A stretch of 64,000 nt of DNA from Nymphaea colorata. Taxonomy: Eukaryota; Streptophyta; Magnoliopsida; Nymphaeales; Nymphaeaceae. Below are positions 1 to 11,900 of the stretch, in pieces. The notes under the pieces are model-generated. The model saw only the letters and a list, made by a program, of their open reading frames with translations, made no database searches and was not told the DNA's origin. Each line of letters opens with the position of its first letter. Within the stretch, counting starts at the first letter, position 1. A program made the position numbers and the translations under genes. Location: positions 18,350,802 to 18,414,801 of the forward strand of contig NC_045145.1 in assembly GCF_008831285.2 (NCBI RefSeq), written 5' to 3'.

Positions 1-179
1 AGTCATAGTTTTTGGTGAGATGCATAACTTTCTTTCCTTTTTTTACTTACATTTCACGGGCTAAATGAAAACATTTTGTTTATTATAAACTTGATAAGTT
101 TTGGTTGTCGGATAGGATTGTACCTTATCTGCAAGGACAAAGCTAATGGAGGGCCTTCCACGGACCCTACCCCACTTAA

Positions 180-182
<3 letters not shown>

Positions 183-222
<40 letters not shown>
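183..222. repeat. (TA)n microsatellite
   Basis: About 20 uninterrupted TA dinucleotides in an AT-rich flank. The short tyrosine/isoleucine-rich ORF over it is an artefact of the repeat. Confidence 0.95.
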
Positions 223-225
<3 letters not shown>

Positions 226-1158
226 AATTTTAAAAAAAATAATTATTAATGATATTTCGACCTCAATCAAAATTTAAAAATTTAATTCGATTTTGATAAA
301 ATATTTTTAGCTCGGCTTCTACCTACCTGAAGTCGTGAGATCCACAACTGGCCGATGACTTAATGGAAAAACCCACGAACTGGACCCGTTTTTTGTGGAT
401 CCGGTGTCAGGATCTGTCAGAATCTTGCGCGGCTTCCAAGTCCCACGCGAAACCCAAAAGTGGACCACTTATTGAAAGCCCGATCCAGCGTTGACGTCGC
501 CTTAACCATTTTCCCACTTTCGAATTCATGCTCCGAGTAAGAGTGTCCGGTTTGGATCTAAGAATTACCCGACATTGAAGCCAAATCCAGATCCAAGTCT
601 TTCAAATGTAGAATTTCTGGATTGCGATCCGTTCATGTATCTGTGGACAGGATATGGATTTTCGGATCGCCCGCCCAAGCCGCTCCATCTGGCTTCTGCA
701 AACTGCTGGCCGAGCTACAGTGGACACCGAAATTGTTCTCCCCGTGAGTGAATCAGTGACGGCAGACAACAGTAGCCAATGTCCTGCATTCCAACGCACC
801 CTTCTGGATGCCATTGTCGCTTGTGGGTTTGAGTGCTGCTCCAATCAACAGAGTGGACCACCCTGTGGAAACCTTTCCGTATCTTGAGCTTTTGGCAACT
901 TTTTATATTGATCGGAAACCTCCATAGATAGATAGATTGAAAGCTCTGACAGATTCAGCTCCACCTTACTTCTTCCAACCAATCCTTGGGCTTCCCTCTT
1001 TATTTGCATTCATTATTTTCATAAATTGAGGATTTTGGAAACACACCAACAAAATAATTTTTATGGAATTCAATTGTACAACCTGGCTAATCACGGGTAG
1101 CCAAGAGGAAAGGAGGGAATGGCGTGAGCTTCCCATGCCGTGTGCCGCTAAATTCCAC

Positions 1159-1165
1159 TATAAAA
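1159..1165 (+). promoter_or_regulatory. TATA box of the beta-xylosidase gene
   Basis: A TATAAAA motif sits 92 bases upstream of the ATG at 1251, followed by a purine-rich leader. Motif and spacing fit a plant RNA polymerase II core promoter. The transcription start is inferred to lie about 30 bases downstream. Confidence 0.6.
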
Positions 1166-1250
1166 GGAGAACCCACCTCCCCATCAGTGAAGAGGTAGCC
1201 ATTGGAGCTCAACCCAAGAGCGGATACTGGAGAAAAAGGAAACAGAAGAG

Positions 1251-4200
1251 ATGGGTTGTTCTTGCTCCAATGGCGCTATCTTGATGGTGGTGTTGTTGGT
1301 GGTGGTGCTTCTAGGGGTCGCCGGAGTCCCTTCTGTGTTGGGACAGAGTCCGGTGTTTGCCTGTGATGCGGGCAAGAGCCCAAGTGTGAGTTCATTTGGT
1401 TTCTGTGATGCGTCGCTGGGGATAGATGAGAGGGTGAAGGACTTGGTCGGAAGGCTGACATTGGACGAGAAAGTTGGGTTCTTGGTGAACAAGGCAGGGG
1501 CTGTTTCTAGGCTTGGGATTCCTGCTTATGAATGGTGGTCTGAGGCCTTACATGGCGTCTCCTATGTTGGTCCAGGAACCCATTTTTCTAGCCAGCTTGT
1601 TCCTGGAGCTACCAGCTTCCCCATGGTCATTCTTTCTGCTGCTTCTTTTAACGCTTCCCTGTGGGAAGCAATGGGAAAGGCAAGAACCTTTTCTCTGTCT
1701 TCCTTTTTTTTTTTTTTTTTTCAAAGCTTTTGCAATAAGGTTTCCTAGAGCATTCTTTCTCAATTTATGTGATTCAGTGACCATTACACCCCTTCATTTC
1801 TTGATTTGGTGGTGGATATTTTCTGCTAGAAGCTTTTAGGATCCTACTGGATATAGCTTTCTTGGTCATTTCCACCCATGTCCAAGTTTGATTGCTCTGA
1901 TATTCTTTTCCCTCGTTTTGGTGATACAGCTCTTTTACAAAAAATAAAATCTTTACCAGTCGGTGAAACTCAATGGCATGCTGCACTTCCACGTCCATGT
2001 GGTAGTAGTTACTTGAATGCCAATAAAAGAACAGAAGCAGATGAATCAATTGCAGAGGCAAAGAAAAAGCAGAGAGTTAGGTAGTTGCCAGCTTTTAGTT
2101 TTTACACCTGTGGTGTTGCATTTCCTGCCTTAGGCTTCTCTTCCTAGCTATAAATATTTCTCAAGCTGTAGTTAGGTTTGGTATTGACATAATGCTATCC
2201 TATGAAGCGACTTCCAGTGCCACAACGGATAATTCTGTTAGCCCTTGTTTTTGGTGCAACTCAAAATTTAGATCCCAAGTGGATGGGAATGCTGTCAACA
2301 ATTTGGCTTCTGAATATTCGTAGGCTTTCCTTTTCTTTCACTATTCAGTCACACAAGTAAATTGCAAGCCTAAGGCGCTTATGGTTCTTCTTTTCTTGTG
2401 CTGCTTTGTCTATCCTTCGGTATCTTGCATTTAGAAACTTAGCACTTTCCGCATGGGCCTGAAGCTGGTTTATCGTTTTCTGATTTTTCAAGAGAATTAT
2501 ACCTTTTATGATTTTCCACAGTCACCATTAGATTTTGCATCTTACGGAGTCAAATTTTCTTTGATATTACCATACGGAGCTCAACAGTTACGAAGATATT
2601 AAAAGCTGCCAACAACCTAATGCAATAGCTACAGGTTCATCATTCCTCGATTGGTGCTTGATATGTATGTTTCCAAGCAATAAACCTTATTTTCTGCTTG
2701 ATAATACCTTTAGAAATTATGTTTATTTTGAACAGTAGTGCTAAATCTAAAGTGATCTTATTAAGAAAATTGCATCTCGTCCAAGAAAAGGGGTGAAATC
2801 TTACTGAACCATGCATTAGAGGATGAGATATGCTTCTACAGATCACACAGAGAATGCAGTAGTATGATCTGAAACCAAAATAAATCCAGAGAAACCTTGT
2901 TTACAGGTCGTCTCAACAGAAGCTCGAGCCATGTATAATGTCGGATTAGCAGGACTGACATATTGGAGTCCAAATATTAATGTATTCAGAGATCCAAGAT
3001 GGGGCAGGGGACAGGAAACCCCAGGTGAAGATCCTTTACTTACTGGTAAATATGCCGTCCACTATGTCAGAGGATTGCAGCAGACGGATGGGGGGGATCC
3101 AAATAGGCTCAAAGTTGCTGCCTGCTGCAAACATTATACAGCATACGATGTCGACAATTGGAAGGGGATTCAGCGGTACACCTTCAATGCTCAGGTATCT
3201 GCACTTGTTCTCTTTTAGTCTCTCTGTCTGTTAAACAGTATGTTTTCAAGTTTCAAAAGATAATGCTCAGTCTCTCTATACTCAGAATTTTGATATCGGA
3301 CTACTTGCTCGTCTTTCCTGATTGCAAATTTAATTGAGCAGCGTCCATTGTTCCTCTGGTGTTAGCATGTATTTCTCATTTACCACTTAAACTCTGTGTG
3401 TTATATCTAGAATAAATGATAAAGACAATAATGCTGGTGGTCTTAGAAATAAAAAAATTTGATCACATAACCCAAAATCGCAAGCTGTGCAGAATCTCTG
3501 TTTTTCCTTCTTCTTCTCTGAGAACCGAAAACCTGGTATCAGGAAGTGATGGTAATGAGATTGGCAAAGAGTAAAAATGATGAATTGGTTTTTGAGATGT
3601 GTAAAACCTATAAAATTATTCTAGATGATGGTTTGGACTTTGGAACATCCAGTTGAAGAAGTCTATATGATCTACAGCAGTAGCTTGGCAACTTGGTAAC
3701 TAACCAACTACCAAAAACAAAAATTTGTTCTCGGTGGCCTAAATGAAATCTTACAGGCTTACAGCTGCTTCGTGGTTTCAACAACCTTCCGATTTGTTTA
3801 TGCCTGTTTGCTCAATACTAGTAGAGCAGGAAAAGGGTTTGCAGTTTCAGAAGCTGCATATAAGAAATCATTTGTTGCAGAAGTTTCATGTTCTTCCTGT
3901 TAGTGCTGTTTTCTGAAAATTTGATCTTGGTTTTCTCTCAGGTAACTAAACAAGACATGGATGATACATTTCAGCCTCCATTCAAGAGCTGCGTGATTGA
4001 TGGGCAAGTTGCCAGTGTCATGTGTTCTTATAATAAAGTAAATGGTATCCCAACATGTGCTGATCCAGACCTCCTAGCTGGAACTGTGAGAGGAGACTGG
4101 AAACTTGACGGGTCCGTTCCTCTAAAAATTCACCTCTCTCTTGCATAATGAAAATGTTCTAATGAACCCGAACTGCAAATTCAAAATTTTTCTGTTCTCT

Positions 4201-7200
4201 GTGTGTTTGCAGATACATCGTTTCTGACTGTGATTCCGTTGATGTGCTATATAATTCTCAACACTACACCAAGACTCCAGAGGAAGCCGCCGCAAAAAGC
4301 ATAATGGCAGGTGAGTTCTGTTACAGAACCTGGTCATGTGACAGAAAAAATTAACACTATAACACTGTATTGCACTGCCTCCTAGATCTTCTAACAAAGG
4401 CAGTTCATGCAATTCCATTGAATTCTATAAATTCCTCGGTTATTAACATACTGGGTTTGAGTATCTGTCAGGATTGGATCTTAACTGCGGAAAATTCCTT
4501 GGCCAATATACAATGGGGGCTGTGAAGGCTGGAATCTTGAACGAGTCGGCCGTTAACACCGCCATTGCTAACAACTTCAGGGTGCTGATGCGACTAGGAT
4601 TTTTTGATGGGGATCCAAGCAAGCAGCCTTATGGTAATTTGGGTCCAAAAGATGTGTGCACTCCCCAGAACCAGGAATTAGCAGCAGAAGCTGCAAGACA
4701 GGGCATAGTTTTGCTTAAGAACAGTAAAGGATCACTCCCACTGTCGGCATCATCAATCAAATCCCTGGCTGTGATCGGACCAAATGCAAATGTCACCAAA
4801 ACCATGATAGGAAACTATGAAGGTATATGTCTCTTAACTTTTCCACCATATTTCATGGCCTCGTTGCTTGATCTATTTTGTCAGTTTCGATTTTTTTTTT
4901 AGTATTTGACCATACAAATGCGATCATCGAGCCTGAAGACGTGCCTGCACGTGAAGTCATGAGCTGTAGAAAGAAAAAATAAAGAAGGAAAGACCGGCGT
5001 TCCCCTTTATCATCTAAGAATTTAATAAAACAAGGAAGACGACAAGGAAGAAGAAAATAAGGAAGAGCACAAAATTTTACGTGGTGAAAACTTGACAACA
5101 AAAGGGGGGCACGAGATTCTATATGATCCAAATAAGCTTTACTATGAGTTTGTCTACAACCCAATGGACAACATTTTTTTAATTAGAACGGGGATCGTGT
5201 TAAAAAGTTGAAAAGCCAAGGCCTCATTTGCCGGGAACTCATAAACCAGGAGAGAGAACAGATGAAGTCGTCTATGTCAGGAGACCAAGGCCATGGATGA
5301 GGGAGTGATAAAATAAGAAGGTCCAAGACAGATTTAGTTTTGGTCATTTCGGTTGATCTCTGGCTAGAACGGGGACAAACTAAGTATTTTTCCGGTAGAA
5401 TGACACCCGTCTGCCCATTTCCTTCGAGCAGCTTATCAGAGATGGCAGAATGGTTCCTGAGTTCTAATCCAATTTTACTAAAACTTGGTTATGTTCGAAA
5501 GTAGAGTTTCTGCCAGCCAAACGCTGCCCAACTCCCAACAGCCAGGCTTTCCCATGTGATATGCCTCAAATTTCTTGGTCAAATTGGTTTACACCTAAAA
5601 CCTGCAACTTATAGGGACATTGTCGTCGGATTTGGATATCCTGGAATCCAGGATTCATGGCGACAGACCCGATCCAGCCCATAATATTGAGGGCCTGTTA
5701 ACGTGGGAACTGCCGATAAGCCAGATTTGGTTTAAGAGCTCTGTCGTTTTCTATTGCATTAACAGGGATGAGTTTGTCAATCACCTAATATAAGGATGAA
5801 CTTAAACACGAAAACATTTTTTCTTCTTCATGTTCATCCCTTCGATTGAAATATAACATTCATCCAAAATATAAGATCCTTCTACTTCCCAGCAAGAATA
5901 CTAGGCTTCTTAAATTTATAGCAAATTTCTAAAGACTCCTAGCAGAAGTTTTCCCTTGTTTGGCCATGCATCTACCGATTAACGGTTTCAGTAAGATAAA
6001 TTTTTCCTTTTTAATTATTTTATGGTTTTGGGTGGTTCAATTTGCATCAGAGAAGTAAAAAAAGGAAAATTCTTTCTGTTGAAATTGCAGGCGTTCCTTG
6101 CAAGTATGTTACTCCTCTTCAAGGGCTCTCTGCTTACACTTCAACCGTCTACCAACCTGGTTGTCTCAGTGCATGGTGTCCACCCAACAACTTCCAACCT
6201 GATGCTGCAGTAAAGGCGGCTTCAGCTGCAGATGCCACAGTCTTAGTCGTCGGTGCAGATCAATCTGTCGAGGCCGAGGGCCGCGACAGGGTCGACCTGA
6301 CGCTTCCTGGCCAGCAGCAGCAGCTCGTTTCCCAGGTCGCCGATGCTTCAAAAGGCCCCGTAATTCTTGTCATCATGTCCGGCGGGCCGTTCGACATTTC
6401 CTTCGCAAAAGCTTCGGACAAAATCAGCAGCATCCTTTGGGTGGGATATCCCGGAGAGAAGGGAGGAAGTGCCATTGCTGATGTCATTTTCGGAAAGTAT
6501 AATCCAAGTAAGTATCCGATTTGTTTTCAATTAGCCATTAGTCAAGATGACAGTAAACTCTGGCAGGAACACTGCTCTGTTCAAGGTCATCTTCTTTCAT
6601 CTACCATTTCATGTTATGAATGACTCCATGATCATGGTGATAAATTAACATGATTTGCTTGCATAATATAACCTTGGTAGAGCCCCTTAAGTTGATGAGC
6701 GATCAGGAAAGGGCAGGATTAATATGATAAGTTTATCATTGCATCATGTTAGGATCAAGAACTTGATTAGTTTGAAGGAACATGGTAATCGGACCATGAT
6801 TATGTAAGTGATGAAACAGGTGGAAGACTCCCAGTGACATGGTACCCTCAGTCATTTGCAGACAAAGTTCCAATGACAAACATGAACATGAGGCCTGATC
6901 CTTCAACAGGATACCCGGGCCGGACTTACCGGTTCTACACAGGTGACACAATCTATTTGTTTGGTGATGGATTGAGCTATACACAGTTCAATCACCGCCT
7001 GGTTCGCGCACCCAAGCTCGTCTCTCTGGCGCTTGAAAGTGGACACCCCTGCCTCTCCCAGAACTGCAAAGATGTAGACATGGCTGAGAACATGTGCCAA
7101 GATTTGGCCTTCGACGTTCACCTTAGTGTGCAGAACGTTGGACAGATGCACGGAAGCCATACAGTGTTCCTCTTCTTTACTCCGCCTTCATACACAGGAA

Positions 7201-7394
7201 GCTCACCCAAGAAGCAGCTTCTTGGATTCGAGAAGGTTTTCGTGGGGTCTAAAAGCGCAGAGCTGGTTCGTTTTCGTGTGGATGTATGCAAGGACTTAAG
7301 CACAGTCAGTGAACTCGGCGAGAGAAAGCTGCAGCTGGGTTCGCATATTCTTCATATTGGTAGCTTGAGGCATTCTTTGAGTGTGAGTGTGTGA
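1251..7394 (+). CDS. BXL1: beta-D-xylosidase / alpha-L-arabinofuranosidase, GH3 family (BXL1-like)
   Basis: Exons: 1251-1679, 2907-3194, 3942-4111, 4213-4310, 4472-4822, 6091-6507 and 6820-7394; 2328 nt, 775 aa, the usual length for plant BXL proteins. Known role: a secreted cell-wall exo-hydrolase that removes xylose and arabinose from xylan, arabinan and related polymers. Visible features: a hydrophobic signal peptide (about residues 1-31, ending VLG before QSPVFAC), the GH3 N-terminal domain with the [10 protein letters not shown] and [15 protein letters not shown] blocks, the nucleophile loop VSDCDSV (predicted nucleophile Asp301), then the GH3 C-terminal domain (IGPNAN, GADQS, LPGQQQ) and a fibronectin-III-like end. 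It most resembles Arabidopsis BXL1. Phases agree at all junctions, but intron 1 has a GC donor (AAG before GCAAGA) rather than GT. The 1.27-kb intron 5 holds sequence resembling a decayed transposon. A paralogue such as BXL2 or BXL4 is possible. Confidence 0.95.
4823..6090. other. large intron 5 of BXL, possibly with an old insertion
   Basis: At 1268 bases this intron is far longer than introns 3 and 4 (about 100-160 bases). It includes a stretch near 5070-5110 like the conserved ACGTGG..AAAACC block common near plant LTR-element ends. I could not find terminal repeats or a target-site duplication, so an insertion is only suggested. Confidence 0.3.
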
Positions 7395-8976
7395 TCCATT
7401 GGGTTGCCATGGACCTGGTCTGCTCAAATCAAAGTGTGATGGGCTAGGTTTGAGGATCAGTGGCCATGGAGAATAACCAGCTTCCAAAGCAAAGGGAAGT
7501 TGAGATCATTGTTAAGAAGCAAAAGTATTGTTTTTTTCTGATGTGTGCAACAAGCTTGTTACTTTTATGAATTGAAATGAATCTCTCTTTTGGTTGTTTA
7601 AATTTTATGTGAAATCTTGAGCAAGACTCTTGTTATATATCTATTAAGTGCTTTGAGATCTCCACATGTACGTCTAGAAAATGTCAAGTTGGAACCGAGT
7701 TCGTCGCTGGTTCATCTCACGGTTATTGATTGCAGCCCAGGCAAAATAATAAGACAATAGGAAAAATTGCTCTACTGTTAAATCAGATAGTCACATATTC
7801 AGGTTTCCACTCAAATGAAGAAAAAGTCATATATAATAAAATCTGATTCATGAAAGCGCAATGGAATCCAATTCAAAATTTGTCTTTGTTGGTAGATATG
7901 ATACATTTGAAACTAACCTCACATTTGATGCTGAAGTTAAAACTATGACTTTGAGTGTTGAATTGGACGCGGATAATGCAAAAATTCAACTGCGTGTATT
8001 ACATAAATGTGATACTCATTGTCGTCTTTGGAATTCATGCAAAACATACCCAAATTGATAGCCGATAACTGTTGTTTTGAAATCCAAATTCATTCCAGTT
8101 TCCCATTCAATTCAAACACACCAAATTAAGGGCATTTCAACACAATCAAATAAATTGCCATGATGGCACCATAGCCCAAGGGTAGGGGCAGAGCCGAGGG
8201 AGGGTTTGCATGGGTCGTGACTCTAAATCAAATTTTTTTTAAATTTACATCTAATTTTAGAAAATTTTACTTGTTTTATATAAAAAATTTTTAAAAATGG
8301 TATTTCAGCGTGTTAGAAAGTTAATTCCACCCCTCATGAAAATTTTTTGGCTCCCCTCCTAAGTTTGTGATGGTTCATATAAAATTGGCTAGAATATCAT
8401 AAAAAACCTATAGACAATTGACAAATAACTGCAATATCTCATGACATGTTTTTTCTATTGAAAAACTAAAAAAATGAGATATATCCAGATAACATACTCT
8501 TTTTGGGTAGCCAAGAAAAAATCTTTAGTGGGTAATGTGCAGAGTAAGACTTGGAAAATTGTCTCGAAAAATGGCTAGTCGATCTCATATTATAACGGAG
8601 GTTCGGTTCGGTCGGATAAGCGTCTCGTGTTAGGCCCCCATTATGATAATATGGAGTGGACAGTGTAGGTGCCTGAGGACTTGGAACCGATCCCAACCCA
8701 ATTTTGTTGAGGGCGAAAGTCATCCGGGTCTGAGACTTGGACCCGATCCCTAGCACCCATGTAGGGGCGCTCGTTTCTATAATACGAATCGGAATGTTGT
8801 AATACGAATCGATACGAACCGGTAGCCTCCTCTCATAAAGCTCGTGGCAACTTCTCTCTGACTCGCCAAAGAAGAGGGGAGAGCGAGAGAGAGAGAGAGA
8901 GGGGAAGGGAGTGAGTTCCATCCGCGCCAGAGTTGTAGCGCAGCACGATCATTACAGGCAGCAAACGTGATTTACC
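7395..8976. other. BXL 3' flank, intergenic DNA and DRG leader
   Basis: BXL 3' UTR is followed by AT-rich intergenic DNA. Around 8160-8360 is a roughly 200-base sequence whose ends (GGGGCAGAGCC-like on the left, GGCTCCCCTCC-like on the right) resemble decayed hAT-type miniature elements; no duplication could be confirmed. A (GA)n run at about 8884-8902 lies in the probable 5' UTR of the DRG gene. The short ORF at 7861-8058 matches nothing I recognise. Confidence 0.45.
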
Positions 8977-11900
8977 ATGGCGACCATCATGCAGAAAATC
9001 AAGGATATTGAAGACGAGGTTTTCTTCTTTCTTTTTCCCCCGTTCGACCTCTCTTTTCCTCCTCTTTTTTCTCTTAACTTTAGTGTTGGCAGCTTGTTTT
9101 TCTGCCAACTTAAGATCTCGTTCGGATGTTGGATGTTCTGATCACGCTTTTCCTATCGACTTCCTTGCTTTAGTTAAACTCTTCTTTGGTTTGGTTTTCT
9201 CTTTCCATCCTGTCCTTCAAGTCTCGTTTGTTTAGACTGTTAAAAGAATGGGATGCTGTTGTGCGGTCCTTCACTGAGATATTTGAGCTATGGAACCCGT
9301 TTCACTGCAAATTAGAAAGAAGATTGTTTTTTGATGCTTTTGGAGGAACTGTCAGTTGGTAACCTAAGTCTAATTCGTTTTTTTGCCACTCCCAAGTGAA
9401 ACGGATAAGGATTAATTTTCCGGACTTTTACCTTGACTTGCTTTAATGGTGGTATAAGTCGGAATATCTGATGGGGCGAAATAAGAACAGAAGAGTTGGA
9501 TAATTCAAATTCATAAACTTACTTTAGCTTGAATTTATTGGCCCAAGTACTTCCGGCTCCAAGTGTTTGATCCGTATCTAATTAAGCAGGTTCGGTTTAC
9601 AAGCTCATTTTAAAATTTCAGAAGATATTTAGTTCATTGTTCCTAGTTGCGATTTATTTTCGCATTTTTGTTTTCTTCCGCCACAGTAAATTTAGCTTCT
9701 TGTGATATATTGTTTCATCAATCAACTTTAAAGGCTCCATGCTTATGTTCGAAATATTTTGTGGGCTGTTTTATTCTTTGCAGATGGCAAGGACACAAAA
9801 GAATAAAGCTACCGCCCATCATCTCGGTTTACTAAAGGTACCTTTTTGTCTTCAGTAGTTTACCTCATGTGATCGTGTTATGAATTTTATGGAACTAAGA
9901 TTCTGAACTTTTGCTTTCTTGTCTTCTAGCTTGTAGTTCATCTCACTGTGTGAGGCTCTTTTATCTAATTCAGGAAATTGACATTCCATATTCTGATTTT
10001 TCTGGTGATATTAAAAGGCTAAACTTGCAAAGCTACGAAGGGAGCTCCTAGCACCTCCGTCAAAAGGTGGTGGTGGTGGTGCTGGGGAAGGTTTTGATGT
10101 TACAAAAAGTGGAGATTCTCGAGTTGGCCTGGTTGGATTTCCTTCAGTTGGAAAATCAACCTTGCTTAATAAATTAACTGGTACTTTTTCGGAGGTATAT
10201 TTCTTGCTTGCTTTTGTGTTTCTGTTTTTTACAGTATTATGTAGGAATCCTTCTTCTCGCTCGTGTCAGTATCTTCTCATGACACTTGAATAAGAATGCT
10301 GTTTCACATGTGATTCTAAATGCATATTTAATACCACAAACGGGACTTGCTGGAGGTGTTTTTATGCTTGAGTGGGTTTGGGCACGTAGATTCTGGTGTA
10401 ATTTCATTAGTTGGTTGATGGGTAACCGAGATCTCTTGCTTGGATTAAATAATCTTTTGTTTTTCAACTAAGCAACTTGATCATTTTTTGGTGTGTCAGT
10501 TTGTTGTCCATCGACACATTTAAATTGTTGAAAGTTGGAACATCATTTTATGCAAATTTTATGTTATTCCCCACTCTCTACAGTTATTGCTAATTCCGAT
10601 GGTTATGTTCGGATAATGTCTTGTTAATCAGTCTGCTTCAATTAAGGATCGGGGAAGACCTACCTAACCTACTTTGCCTTTATGAGAAGGAGATAGTGCT
10701 AGTTTGCTAGAGCTGCTGTTCATTTGTCCTAAGATGTTTTGAGTACAGTTGTCATAAAGTGTGATGTAGTATGAGATGCAGATCCACGGTGACTGCTGGG
10801 AAAAATTTTTCTGGTTTAACTTTTAATAACTAGAAGTGAATACAATTAGATAACTTAGATGGTGCTTGTTTATTTTATATAGATGTTTGTTTATTTTATA
10901 ACGACCACTTGGCCATATCTGTTCTTTATTAACTTCTTTTTTTACCATTGCAGGTTGCATCTTATGAATTTACCACACTAACTTGCATTCCAGGTGTGAT
11001 TAGTTACAGAGGTGCCAAAATTCAGGTATCATATGATTAGTTTCTGGTTATTCATGTGCAATTATCATTGGACACACGAGGATTTTTGTGCTTTCTATGC
11101 TTCTATTGGTCAAAATCTGCTCCTTTTAAGGGGTGTAGCTTCAATGAAGAATATGTGGTTCTTGCTTTCTTCTGTCTATGCCTAACAGTTTAATCACCAC
11201 AAAACTAGTTTTATCATCTGTTGTCATGTTCTTGCTGTTTTTTTTATGGTCTATGAACAACTATACACTCTATGTAGCTATTTATGTGGATGGTAACAAT
11301 CTTATTTTGTCAAAAAAGCTTGCTAACAGCTTGATCTTTCTCATCTGACTGTAAGTCTTTTATGTAAGTGTACATATTCAGCATTAGTTATTGTGGACTT
11401 TATGGAGTTGCTTTCTGATATCTTCATATTGCTATTTTTCAGCTATTGGATCTCCCTGGTATTATTGAAGGTGCAAAGGATGGCAAGGGAAGAGGAAGAC
11501 AGGTAAATCATAAAGAATGATTCCTTGCACATCTCTAATAAAAGATCTTACCCATTGAAGATCTCTATCATGAAACATTTGAGATTGTGAAAAATAGGTA
11601 AGTGAAAATGCAGGGTCTATAAATCCTTCACCTAAGAGCATGCAAGAATGTCCACCCAAAAAAGTGATGATTTTCTTCTAGTATTGTGAAAATTGCACTC
11701 TTTGGCTAAATATCGTTGATGTTGATTGCAAAGTCATCTTGTTCTATGTGCTTTGGAATTTTTTTTTCCTTTGGATATAGTCATAGAATCATGTTGATGT
11801 CTAATTAAAGTTGGATAACTCTTCATACATTTTGTTGTTAGTTTCATTGGCTTTTATTTCACCCAATTACCAGGTAGCTGAATAGATTGAATGTTTCTTT

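Larger units (their letters stand above)
1..1250. other. 5' intergenic region and BXL promoter side
   Basis: No gene is supported here. A (TA)n microsatellite lies at about 183-222 in an AT-rich stretch. Positions 300-900 have more balanced composition with only short ORFs on both strands that match no family I recognise. The last 200 bases form the likely promoter of the downstream beta-xylosidase gene. Confidence 0.5.

Noticed and set aside
1184-1784. Minus-strand and alternate-frame ORFs over BXL exon 1
   Set aside because: Shadows of the conserved GH3 exon.
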